Shown in pieces: positions 35,263 through 46,400 of a stretch of DNA of 64,000 nucleotides. The notes under the pieces are model-generated. The model was not told where the DNA came from, did not search any database, and saw only the letters and a list, made by a program, of their open reading frames with translations. This stretch comes from Beta vulgaris subsp. vulgaris (lineage: Eukaryota > Streptophyta > Magnoliopsida > Caryophyllales > Amaranthaceae): the NCBI RefSeq assembly GCF_026745355.1, contig NC_079209.1:46597285-46661284 (forward strand), read 5' to 3'. Within the stretch, counting starts at the first letter, position 1. The number at the start of each line of letters is the position of its first letter. Made by a program: the position numbers and the translations under genes.

Positions 35263-36743
35263 CGTGCAGGATGCAAGAAGTTATTATGATTATCTTGAAA
35301 AAAAGGTAAGAAGAGCACTACAGAATTAATAAATGGAATACTTTCTAAAAGTTTGATCTTGAAGCTGAAAACCTCGCCCTGCTTTTTTCAAGAAATTTGT
35401 GGAACTTCATGTTCACGGGAATCAATTTCAACTACTTTTGTTCTTTTTTAGATACAACATTCGCTTAAGTTTGCCTACAAAAACACCAACACTAGAAGCT
35501 GCACGTGATTAAAGAATATCCATGTAAAAATATAAAATTAATATGTCAAAAGAAAACTATAAGTAAATAAGTCATTTCCTATTGCGTACGCATCTCCATA
35601 CTCCCTTCGTATGATCAATCATCATTTTATATTGTTATTTGAGTTTGTCTTGTAAGAGAGACCACCTACTTTTAAATTAAAATTAAACAATGATAAGCCT
35701 AATATCAAAAAGAGAATTAGCTTAATAGTGACTAGGTTAATTTCTTTTGATAACTAATTTTATTTATTTAATGACTAGATCTAGTTTTATATTAAAAGTA
35801 GACCGTCTTATTTAATAATTTGTGTTATTATTTATGATAACAATTTGTCTAATGTGGGTCCAAGGGTACTAGCATAAATATTTCTGATCAATGTTGGTCT
35901 AACTGATGCATAGTAAACAGTAAATGAAAATTTAATTTCATAAATATCTACATTAGTAGTTTAGCACTATAGTATTTGGAGTAGACATGTTTTTTAGCAT
36001 GTTAAGGTGAAGCGCTCTATCAAACCGAAACTTCTCACAGGTTAACTCATCGCAGGTTAACGAATATACACTTTGAGAGTGCGTGGAATGATAAGGTGAT
36101 CCCCTCTTCCAAAATGTCCCTAATGGAGATTAAATTCTCATCCTTAAAATTGAAAGGTTCTTTCCTTACCACTCAATCAAGCTTAACTTGATATATTTGG
36201 AATAGACATGGTGATGACATCAGTAAACACGGATAACAATAGACACTGGACAGATCAAAATCTGCGTAGACCCTACAAAATTTTCAAGGTCTCAATCCAA
36301 TTATTAATAAACCCAATAATACAGGGCAGACCTGGATCTAGGTGACCTCTGACCTCATATCATATTTGAATTTGGGTCCAAACTTTATGTACAGACACCG
36401 TCTCATAGGCCCACTTAACCTATTTTTCCTTTGTCTGTTTTTCTTTTGAAGGGTTTCCTTGTCTTATTTTTTTTTTCTTTTTTTTAAAAGGTTTCCTTGT
36501 CTTTTTTTTTTTTTTTTTGAAAGGTTTCTGTCTTTTTTATCCCTTTTTCTGAAAGGTTTCCTTGTCTTTTTATTAGTATGAAACTTGAACATACTTCAGT
36601 ATTAGAATAAACCAAGTCTAATGCAGCACATATTTCTATCAATTGAATTAGGGTGAGCCAGAAGCAAAACACAGTATGAATGTAGGTTAAGATTACAACT
36701 CCAGATATGCAGCAATTCATTAAACTTTAAAACACTAGCCGAC
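35263..36743. other. Spacer with a dispersed repeat and T-rich local repeats
   Basis: 35636-35835 is one copy of a dispersed repeat also found inverted at about 54660-54850. At 36425-36575 four degenerate copies of GAAAGGTTTCCTTGTCTTTT are interspersed with T runs. No gene was recognised. Confidence 0.55.
35636..35835 (+). repeat. Dispersed repeat family, copy 1
   Basis: It starts near GAGTTTGTCTTGTAAGAGA and ends near TAGACCGTCTTATTTAATAA. The reverse complement of about 54660-54850 aligns along this whole stretch with many substitutions. No coding capacity; probably an old non-autonomous transposon. Confidence 0.65.
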
Positions 36744-36758
36744 TCTCATAGTACATAA

Positions 36759-36952
36759 GAAATTGAGATTGGCTCAAGTGGTGAGCTTTCCCTTCTTCCC
36801 TAGCAAGGTTTACGGTTCAATTCCAACATCGAGAATTAACTTGGGATTTAAGGGGGGAGGAGGGTTGGGGGGTGTCTGGCTTGTAATGGGCCTTTGGGGT
36901 AGGGGCTTTGTGCGAGGACAGCCCAGAGGAATTCTTCTAAGCAATTTTTTTT
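36759..36952 (+). mobile_element. tRNA-derived SINE with 15-bp target-site duplication
   Basis: A Pol III A box (TGGCTCAAGTGGT, about 36772) and B box (GGTTCAATTCC, about 36813) lie at tRNA-like spacing. A unique body follows with GGGGCTTTGTGCGAGGACA, then a T-run tail. TCTCATAGTACATAA (36744-36758) and TCTCATAGTACACAA (36953-36967) are target duplications with one mismatch. It sits about 380 bp beyond the stop codon of the C3H64-type gene, oriented against it. Confidence 0.88.
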
Positions 36953-37335
36953 TCTCATAGTACACAAATAAAGAACAAAAATAGAAGGTAGTGTGTAACT
37001 GTAGATAGTCTGACTTGTCTTTTCTGTAATGATTCAAAGTAAACTTGCTTCAAGCTGTGAATACAGAACACCAATCCTGCAAAAGGTCCAGAAACATGGA
37101 ATCAACATACAGACGTTAACAGAAGAAAAAAATGTTCAATGAAATTCGGAAGTACCTTTCATGAAACTCAGCATGATTCCTGCAAAACATCAATGAGATC
37201 TAAAGTTTAAGATACAAGTGCCTAGCAAAAGAATAGAAGACATGCAAAAAACAAATCTTCATTTGCAAGCCTTTTACGCCTCCAAAGTCTGATTATCTTC
37301 AATTTCATTGGGATCACATTCCGAGCTCTCTAAAA

Positions 37336-40300
37336 TCAGACATCTTCACTGGGATCAAAGTTCTTAAACTGAGATTTAAAATCTTCCACCTTTATAACTT
37401 CTTCATCTTTGCTAAGCTTACAATTCCTCCAGTCAGCCCTATCGGGCATTTTGAGCAGGCCAGCCATAACCTAGCAAACATTACGAAAGGAGTTAGACCC
37501 CACAGACATCAAGCATTAGTCAGTAACGCTAATGTATTTGCTATCTTTTTAAAGCATCACCTCACGACCAAATTGAACAGGGAAATTCTCATTCTCGTCT
37601 ATAGTGTGTCCCAGTATCGTGCCATCATGAAGTTCCACATAGAAGAAACCAGAAGCACCTTCAAACTTTGCTTTCAACAATTCTCTTGCTTCAGAATCAT
37701 TATCACCTACAACAACATTGAAAAAACACACTGACGATACCTAGCCTAATGCAGCAGCAGATACGGGGTGGGTTTATGTGGTCAAAATCCAAAGCTGAAC
37801 AGATAATGACTTTAGAATATTGAAAACAAGAAAATAGAGCTTTGCGTTTTGCTGAGCCAGATGAAACGATCTTACATTAGCAGGACTTTCAACCTTTTAG
37901 AGTTCCCCAAATTCTTGTCTAAATGAAAAAGGTGGGATTGAGCACCAGAACCCCAAGCAAAAAATGATGATCTCAGATCTGATTGATATGAACTCTGCAT
38001 CTCTTACAGCTTGTTAAATTTTAGTAACTGGAGTACTCGGACACAAGTATGAGTGTCAGACACATTGCAGCTCAAATTTTCAGACACAGGGACACTATCC
38101 TAAAGGTGCACACAGGTACAAGGGCACAACATTCATGAAACATATTCCTGATTTACAGAGCTTTTATATCTGTTCCAAATTATATACCAAGTAAACACAC
38201 ATTTCACAATGAACTGTTTGCTAGTTCTCATCTAATATGTGATCTCAACCCATTTGTAAGCACAATAATTTTCTAGTATTTCCCATTCGTTTTACGAATT
38301 TTCTCAATGAATAGGTCTTCAAGATAATAGAGGTGTTAAATAAAACCAGGGACCCACGTCGAGCCATCCTGACGAATGAGCAGCATCAACTGAATCAGCA
38401 AAGACGAAGACGCATGGAAAATTTCATTGAGAGGAATCAGCAATAACAATAAAGAAAGGTAAATTAATGTGTATTTGAAAGATTGTCCTCGGGATGGGTC
38501 GGTCCAGGGGACCAGCACTACGTCGAGGCTGATCAACTGTGCTTCTAGATCTTTGATCATCTACAGATATTTTTGTGAGAGACCCCTAAATACACCCATT
38601 TGAAAAAAGCGCCCACATATTTCAATGAGAACACCGGAAAAACCTAATTCAAAAGTAAAGTTTCGGGTAAGGATTCCATACCCCTGTCAGAGTTATGAAT
38701 GTCCAACATGTGTAAGAGTTGAGACATAAAAAAGAGTCAGAAGTGACAAAAATGATAAAACAGAAAGAAAAGGAAGGAGAGCAGCTTTCTCTCCATATAA
38801 ATATCGCTAATTTCAGAGGGGAAAAAATGAGTTTAATAAAGGTGTTTTTAGTCACTTCTTTTATTCGTCCGTCGTTTCTATTATAGTTGTTAGAAATATT
38901 TCCCAATTATAACCTTCTTTAGGTGCTTCATGACTCAATAGCTTCTGCAACTTATATTTATTTTGGATACAATAACCTTTTGAGACTGGAGACACTTTCA
39001 GATTGATGGGAACACCTTTGGCCAGATTCTAGAAAAAGAAAAAACAAATCACTCATGGGTATAAATGTGTAGTTAAGGGTTTGTTAAGCATTCAATTTAT
39101 AATTCTTAACCTCTTTCATACCACATTCCAAAACCTCTCTCATGCCTCCCTTAAGTTATTACCTCCACAACCAACACCACACAACCGCCACTGTTACCAT
39201 GCACCAATGCAAGAGTAGAGTACGTCAGAGATGTGAATGTTGGAAAGGTAGTAGTTGGAAAATTTATCTAATTGTTTAAATCAAATGCAGGAAAGATGCT
39301 TATTGCATTCCATTTGTTTCTTTTCAATCCACTCCTTCCTACCAAACATCTAATCTCCACAAAAAAGAGCATAACCCTTATCATTATCCTCAAGACTTAA
39401 TTATCATTCGTACGGACTTTAGGAAAGTGAAAGACAGGAGGATAGAGCTTTATTTTTTTGCTGATCCCAGCATGAGACATTCTTATCTAGCAAAACTGTC
39501 TACCTTCTTGAGACTTCGTCCAATGGAAGTTTCCCGTTCTGCAATTTCTTCATTTGTTCCCCAGGTGAGAAAGGTCGGACCAAGCCAAAAGATATTTCAG
39601 TAACTTGATTCAACTTGACATTCAGACAATCTCAGAATTGATTGATATGAACTCCATCTCTCTCACAGCTTATTTGGTTTTTCCCATTGATAGGCTAGGT
39701 TACTTAGACACAAACATGTGTGTCAGACACGTGGCAGCTCAAATTTCGGACACAGGGACATCTGCCCAAAATTGAACATAGATACAAGGATACAGCATAC
39801 ATGATATATATTCCTTATTCTAAAATACTTTTGCACACGTTTCGCACATAACATTGATTTGTTTGCTAAATCTCATATAAACTTCAATTTTAATCCCATC
39901 AGTGAGCATAATAATTTTCTCCTCTTTTCCTGTTGTTTTACAAATTAAATCCACATACATATGTGGTTAAAGGTACTTGAGGTGTTGGTCAAAAACCGAT
40001 GTGTCGGGTAAGAATTCCAACCCCATTGTTGGAGTGATGAGTGTCCAACAGTCCAACATAAATATGTATGAGTTCAGGAGAAGATGTAGAGTCAAAGTAA
40101 CATAGATGATAGGAAGAAAAGGAAGGAGAACAGCTTTTTCTCCATACATATTCCGCCAAATTAGGAGGAAAGCAAAGTGAGTTTACTAAAGGAGTTTCCT
40201 TTTTATTGGGTGCTTTGTGACTCAATATATGCTCAATTTTCTTTTTTCTTTACTAAAAAGAACATCCTTTAGAGACTCTCTCCCATTTATGAAACTACCT

Positions 40301-42534
40301 TTTGCCAGGTTTTAGAGTTTAGACTTTAGACAAAAAAAGAACATTCTCACATGACTGCATATATGAAATTAAGAGCTAACTAAGCGCCACCTTTACTTTA
40401 TCAGTCGAATTTGTAAAACTTTCATATTACATTCCAAAACCTCACTCATGGCTCCCTACTTCCACTTTCTCTCTCTCCTCCGTACCCTCACCAGCTCCAT
40501 GACCATCACTCTTATGGTAGCACCAAAACAAGAGCAGAGTACGTCAGGAAAGTGCTTCTGTAAAAGGTAGCAGTTGGCAACCTTCTCTAATTGTTATCCC
40601 CCTATGCCCCAAAAAAATCCTCAAAGTCAAAGTTCAAGTGTTCAACCATATTTGTCCACTAGTATATAAGTGAAAAACATTTAAATGTGAGATCTTCTTA
40701 GATTCGTCACTATATAGATTTATCAACTTTTTCTAATTTTTACTTTTACACAATTAAAGATATTAACGCTCAAAGTTGTGTGTTGGCAAAAGTGCAAAGT
40801 ATATATGGTAGAAGTAAAAGAGAGAGCATGGGAGTAATAGCTAAGAGTTGGTCATGAGCTTTTTGAGTCAGATTGAGGAGAGCATCAGTCATCTCCTTTA
40901 AGCTCAACTTGAGCTTAGGTTTGAGTTGAGAGGGAACCTATCTAGGCATCCAACTCAAACTTCAATCGTGTTGAGCTTAAGTAATCAGTGAGTAGTCTCA
41001 ACTCTCAACTCCTATGCATGCCGCAAACTACTGCATGTCCTGAAGAAAAACCTTAAAATTTGACACTCCAGCTAACAAGGACATACATCTCAACCTGCAA
41101 CCCTAGCATGTACAGGCAAATTATCATTTAAGAAAATTCATTTCCACTCATAGCAAAGCATGAAAGACAGAAAAGGCAACAAAAAGAAGTCAATGGCAGT
41201 GCCTCAGCTAATCATAGATTAAAGGTACCTTTAATTGTCTCAAAATCAAAACCCAGCTTTTTAGCAGCTAAGTTGAATATACTTTTCGCAGAAGATGCTT
41301 TGGTCTGTGGAATAGGTACTGCCTACACAAAAGATATTAACTATAAGTGCACTATATTGATATAAATTGAAATGCAAATCATACAATCTGTACCCAAATA
41401 TAATTTACAGGTTGTTATTTGGTCTTTACTAAATGATTAAAACTGGAGCTTGCTGTAGCGAATTGCATTCGCCTCACACAAGCAAGATTCAGTTTCAGAG
41501 ACAATTGACAAGATTCTAAATAAATCAAGACAAAAGTGATGAATCTCAGGTTCCACATCAAAGAGCAGTATAAACCTATTGCATTCTAATATCATCAGTT
41601 ATAATATTTTCACAGGGATGAATAAATAAGTTGAATTTATTTACAAGCTTTTGAGTATATATATATACATGGGTCTTGAACTTTAGTAGATCAGGTTATT
41701 GGGTGGGTCGGACTTGGTTGGTGCAGTCCAGCAGGTCAGGTCATTAGTGGGTCGCCTTATCAAGGGGACAGAGCAGGCTGGGTCAACAGCGGTTCAAAAA
41801 GGGAGGGCCAATAAAGAAGTAAGGAGATAGGGGATAGGAGTAATTTTTTTTACCATTTCTATCATCTTTCATGAAATTATTAGCCTAAGTATTGGTCTTG
41901 TATTTACCTTGTCTAACTCCCTGTCCGTTAGTAAACACACTAAAATCTTTGACCAAACCTTACGCATTGGACCACCTTGTCCATTAACCAAGTCTACTTT
42001 AAAGTAGTTTCCAAGCTATTGTTAATGGTACTAATGTTACAAATGTTCGAAGTTAATATTAAAAGCTATAATCAGTTGACGACTTAACTCTACTGAATGA
42101 ACTCTAGTATTGCCTTGATTAACTCTTGTACTCCCTTAATCAACTCTATTACTCTACTTGATTAACTCTAGTACTCCCTTAATTAACACTTTGTTGTACT
42201 CCCATATAACCAATATGTAATCCATTTTGGCTAAATTATAACCTTTTTTTCCCTTATGAGGCCAATTTTTCTATCATGTAATATCTTGAAAATGGACTTA
42301 CTTATATACATATATATATATATATATAGAAGTGAGTTCATATGAGAATGCATACTTGTATGAGAAATGAGAATGAATTTTACGCGATATAACTCTTATG
42401 AATAAGTGATGTAACTCTAATTAAAAAGTGATGTAACTCCAAAAAATGAATATTAGAAAAAAAATATTCTAATCCAATCCAATCGTATGGTTGAGATTCA
42501 TTCTCATTTCTCATGTAAGAAGTATTCTCATGTG

Positions 42535-42573
<39 letters not shown>

Positions 42574-43455
42574 GTAGGATCCGCTGAAAACAACTCTTAA
42601 TCTGAAAACTGAAAACGGGGTAACTTTTACCATTTTTAGGGTAACTTTATATACTTTAGGGGTAACTTTTACCCGTTTTAGGGTAACTTCATTATATTAA
42701 GGATAACTTTATATATTTCAAAGGCAACTTTATATATGATAAGGGTAACTTTTAGTTCATTTAGGATAACTTTATTATGTGAGTATTATAAGGGTAGTTT
42801 TTAATATTATAAGGGTAACTTTTAATATTATAAGAGTAACTTTTAATTGTACATCTGTTTTCAAACACAATTCCCTAACCTAACCCAAGCTAACATAAAC
42901 AGAAGTAGCAAGTTAGCAACCCCAAGAGCATAAACACCAATAACAAACCCAATCAAACCACCCCCAACTCTGCTGCCATTCCAACTCTGGCTGCCATTCC
43001 AACTCCACCAATCCCCGCAACTCCAACACAAACACTACTCGCCACAAATCTCGACGCATTTGAAACAACAGCATCCGCAAACAAAACTACAGCAAACTCC
43101 CGAAACTCGTCGGAACTCAGCGTTCCTTCCGCCGAAAAACTCTTTCGAAGTGATCGATACGCGCCGGCGACTTGCGCGCGTGAGGGCGGTGAAGGACGCC
43201 ACATTTTGAGGATTGGGGGGGAGAGAGAATTTAGGAGGGAGGTGTGGAGGCGGATGGAAGCGTCGGAGATAAGTTGGTATTCGAAGATGTTGTTGTGGGA
43301 AGTTTGTTGAGTTAGGGATTGGAGATCGGAGAAGATGGTGTCGCAGGAAGAGGTGAATTCTGGGGTGGTGCGAAAATGGTTAGGTTAGGTCATCTGTTTT
43401 CAGTTTTCAGCCTAGGAGTGGTTTTCACAAGATCCAATTCCTATATATATAATAT

Positions 43456-43498
<43 letters not shown>

Positions 43499-46400
43499 CT
43501 GTTTCTTTTACACAGTAGAATAACAAGGTCAGAACAGAACGCCAGTGAAACCTTAATCCCCAATACAAGCATCAAGATGGTGCTTATCTCCAAGTTGCTT
43601 AGCGTCCAGGTCTCCAGGACAATTACTTCCTACAGGTATATACTAAACACTCTGTTTCTCATTCAGCTCGGAGTCGGACAGCCGAAGTATATAACATACG
43701 CCAACCAAAGGGTCAAAAGTAAGCACTATAATTGAAAAGGAAAATTTGACATAGATTACATTGTACAAGTAATTTGATGTACAACAAGGAAGAACAAAAT
43801 ATAGATGGAATTGTGAGCCATAAAGGAGACATCTGTCTTTCATGCATGTGGGTACTAATAAACAGTGAATTAACCCTCACCTGGAGATTAGCATGAGTGC
43901 CTCGTTTAGATATCAATTCAAAGAAGATGAGTTCCTTCCTTTGGGTTTTGCAGTACTTACGAAGACTGCTCTGATATCTATTTAGGTCTCTTTGACAATC
44001 TGGAGGTAGAGATAAAGTGCTGGGAGAATGCTCGACTGGTATTAACAGCACGTGATCATCAACCAGTGGGCCTTTCGCCAATGCGCAGTATAAGTTTCCT
44101 CCAACACTAATGATTAGGTGGGACTCCACATTGGGGCTTGACAAACAAAACCAGCATTCTTTTGACCTGACATGTGTGCAATCATGTATTAGGTTATTAT
44201 TTAAGCTAGAGCATGAAAAACAGGTCATGTTCAATAGACATTAAGAAGTCGTCCAACGAAACAGAAGCACTAAAATAAATGCGTAACCTTCAACACGACA
44301 AAACATTCTCATAGAAAAGTATCAATACAAAAACACACAAAGAAATGTTAATTTTAAATGATCCACCAACCTATTAGTACTTGCCATATGAGATCTGGAC
44401 CTCCTGTTAGCAATACTTTCACCTTCTGCAACCAAGTCATGCTTAAATTGACACTCTGGACCCCTCTCGCATTTCCCCTTATTAAGAAAATCAAAACATA
44501 CACCTCTCATATATTGCTCTCTTGCGTCTTCATCATGCCGAAAACGGCAGTCGTCTCCTCGTGGGCATGAACCACATGACAAATATTTAAAACAGAGCTT
44601 CTCTGCATTTCCATTGCCTTGCTTTTGTTTTTTCACATCATAACGCCAATACTGTTCATCAAGAGTACTGTCCCCTGGTCTTTTGGTAGTCTCTTTTCTA
44701 GGTGTATCATCAACAATTGTGTATGGAGATAAAGTCGTATTAGGAGGTTTTGTGCTTATTTCTGCCACTGTCATAGTTGATGCTGGAGTTGGAGAAATAG
44801 CATGCATAAATTTCTGAAAATCACACAAATGAAAACAGATTTAGAAAGGCCCAAACAGCATATATGAGCAGAAAACCAATCATAGAGAGAACGTATAAAA
44901 TAACACTCACAACAAAAGAATCGTTGAACTGAACAATCAGAGTTCGGAGAAAGGAACATGACCAGTACATGAAGGATGTCTTTCCCTAATTGAACTGTTC
45001 ATTCTCCTTCCTCCTCAGACTACCTTTTGTTTGGAGACATGCGTAGTCAATAGCATTTTGTTTATGGACAAGCCCATGACCCATGAGTTGACAAGGTACA
45101 ATCTGGGCATGGCGGCCGACACGAATACACAACCCATAAGATGTGTATAAATGCTAAGAGGAAAACTATTCATACATGTTTGTTAAACACGGGCACCACT
45201 TACCACCTACCAACTGCAATCACTCACTCATCCTAGTTCTCCATTGACCACTTACCATATTTGTAACTATTATGTCACTAAGAAACCTATACAAATATAA
45301 AGTATTAAGTGGTGGACAGGGTAAATAGTAGTTGGCTTATGACATCTCCTGGAGAACAAGAAAACATTTAAATGCCCTCCAATTCCCCGACGAAGAATAT
45401 AAGATAACCTAACAGCTTATCATTTACTGAAAACTTAGCAAATGAAAGTGATGCAAAGAATCACCACCCATGATGTTGTGCCAGTCGCCACTAAGTACCA
45501 TTAGAGAAAAGAAAAAAGCATTATCCTTGAGATGCTTTAACAACTGAATCATTATCATAATCGTCGAATAGGGACACTAAACATTCTTGCAGAAATTTGA
45601 AAAATAGTTATTAACTGGTTACGGTTCCTTGTTCGAAGGACTAGATTTCTATAATGTATTTGTTGATATGACCAAAATTCTAAGGTTGAGGGTTTCCAAC
45701 ACTTTCAAGATCATAAATTAAGTGTACATCCTTGTTTGATTTCCTTTAATATATCCAACTAAGCATTTATGTAAAAATGCCCATCATCAAGCTCATCATC
45801 CACAACCTTGACTCCTGCAAGCATAGCAGTTTCAAGAGCATTTTATCTTCAGACTTTTCTAGGTTCATCAACGTCCTTAGCTTGTTCATCATCATTGCTG
45901 GACTTTATTTCTATTAAGCCTCTAGAAGCACTAATTGTTTCCATCAGCATCTCGACTTCATTTAGTCAAAGTCAGTTTAGATAAAGTGAATTTGCATAAG
46001 AGGCTCAACATATATGGATCAAGCCTAGAAACTCACAGATCTGTCCTCAAAAGTTGCAAAGCTTCTGAGAAAAAGCAATGGCTGCCGATGCCAGCAACCA
46101 TCGTCTCAGCATGAACATTAACCTAGGATTTCATGATTCAGGAATGGGATTGTAATTTAACTGGTGACTTTCCATGATCGTGTAATCAAGATAGTGATAG
46201 CTTTGGGCTTAGAAGAAGAAACAAGGGTCAAAATGACATTAGGACTAAAGTATATGAGGCCAGAGATTAGATGTAACTCCTCCCTTCTAACATCAACTAA
46301 CGAATTATCAAGTCTCAGAAATCTGGTGGCTTGCTGGTTCCAGTTTAAGGTTCCCTAAAATTTTCAGGTACCCAGAGAAGACAACGAAACATGGAGACAA

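Larger units (their letters stand above)
42571..43441. mobile_element. Gene-fragment-carrying TIR element (Pack-type) in a TA microsatellite
   Basis: The 46-bp inverted ends match at 36 of 46 positions and share TGAAAAC and CTGAAAACTGAAAAC. It is flanked by long (TA)n tracts (42538-42570 and 43442-43495). Next to the left end is a degenerate array of AGGGTAACTTT units (42610-42850). The rest (about 42880-43380) is GC-richer and holds a captured coding segment on the minus strand. It lies in intron 7 of the C3H64-type gene. No transposase is present. Confidence 0.78.
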
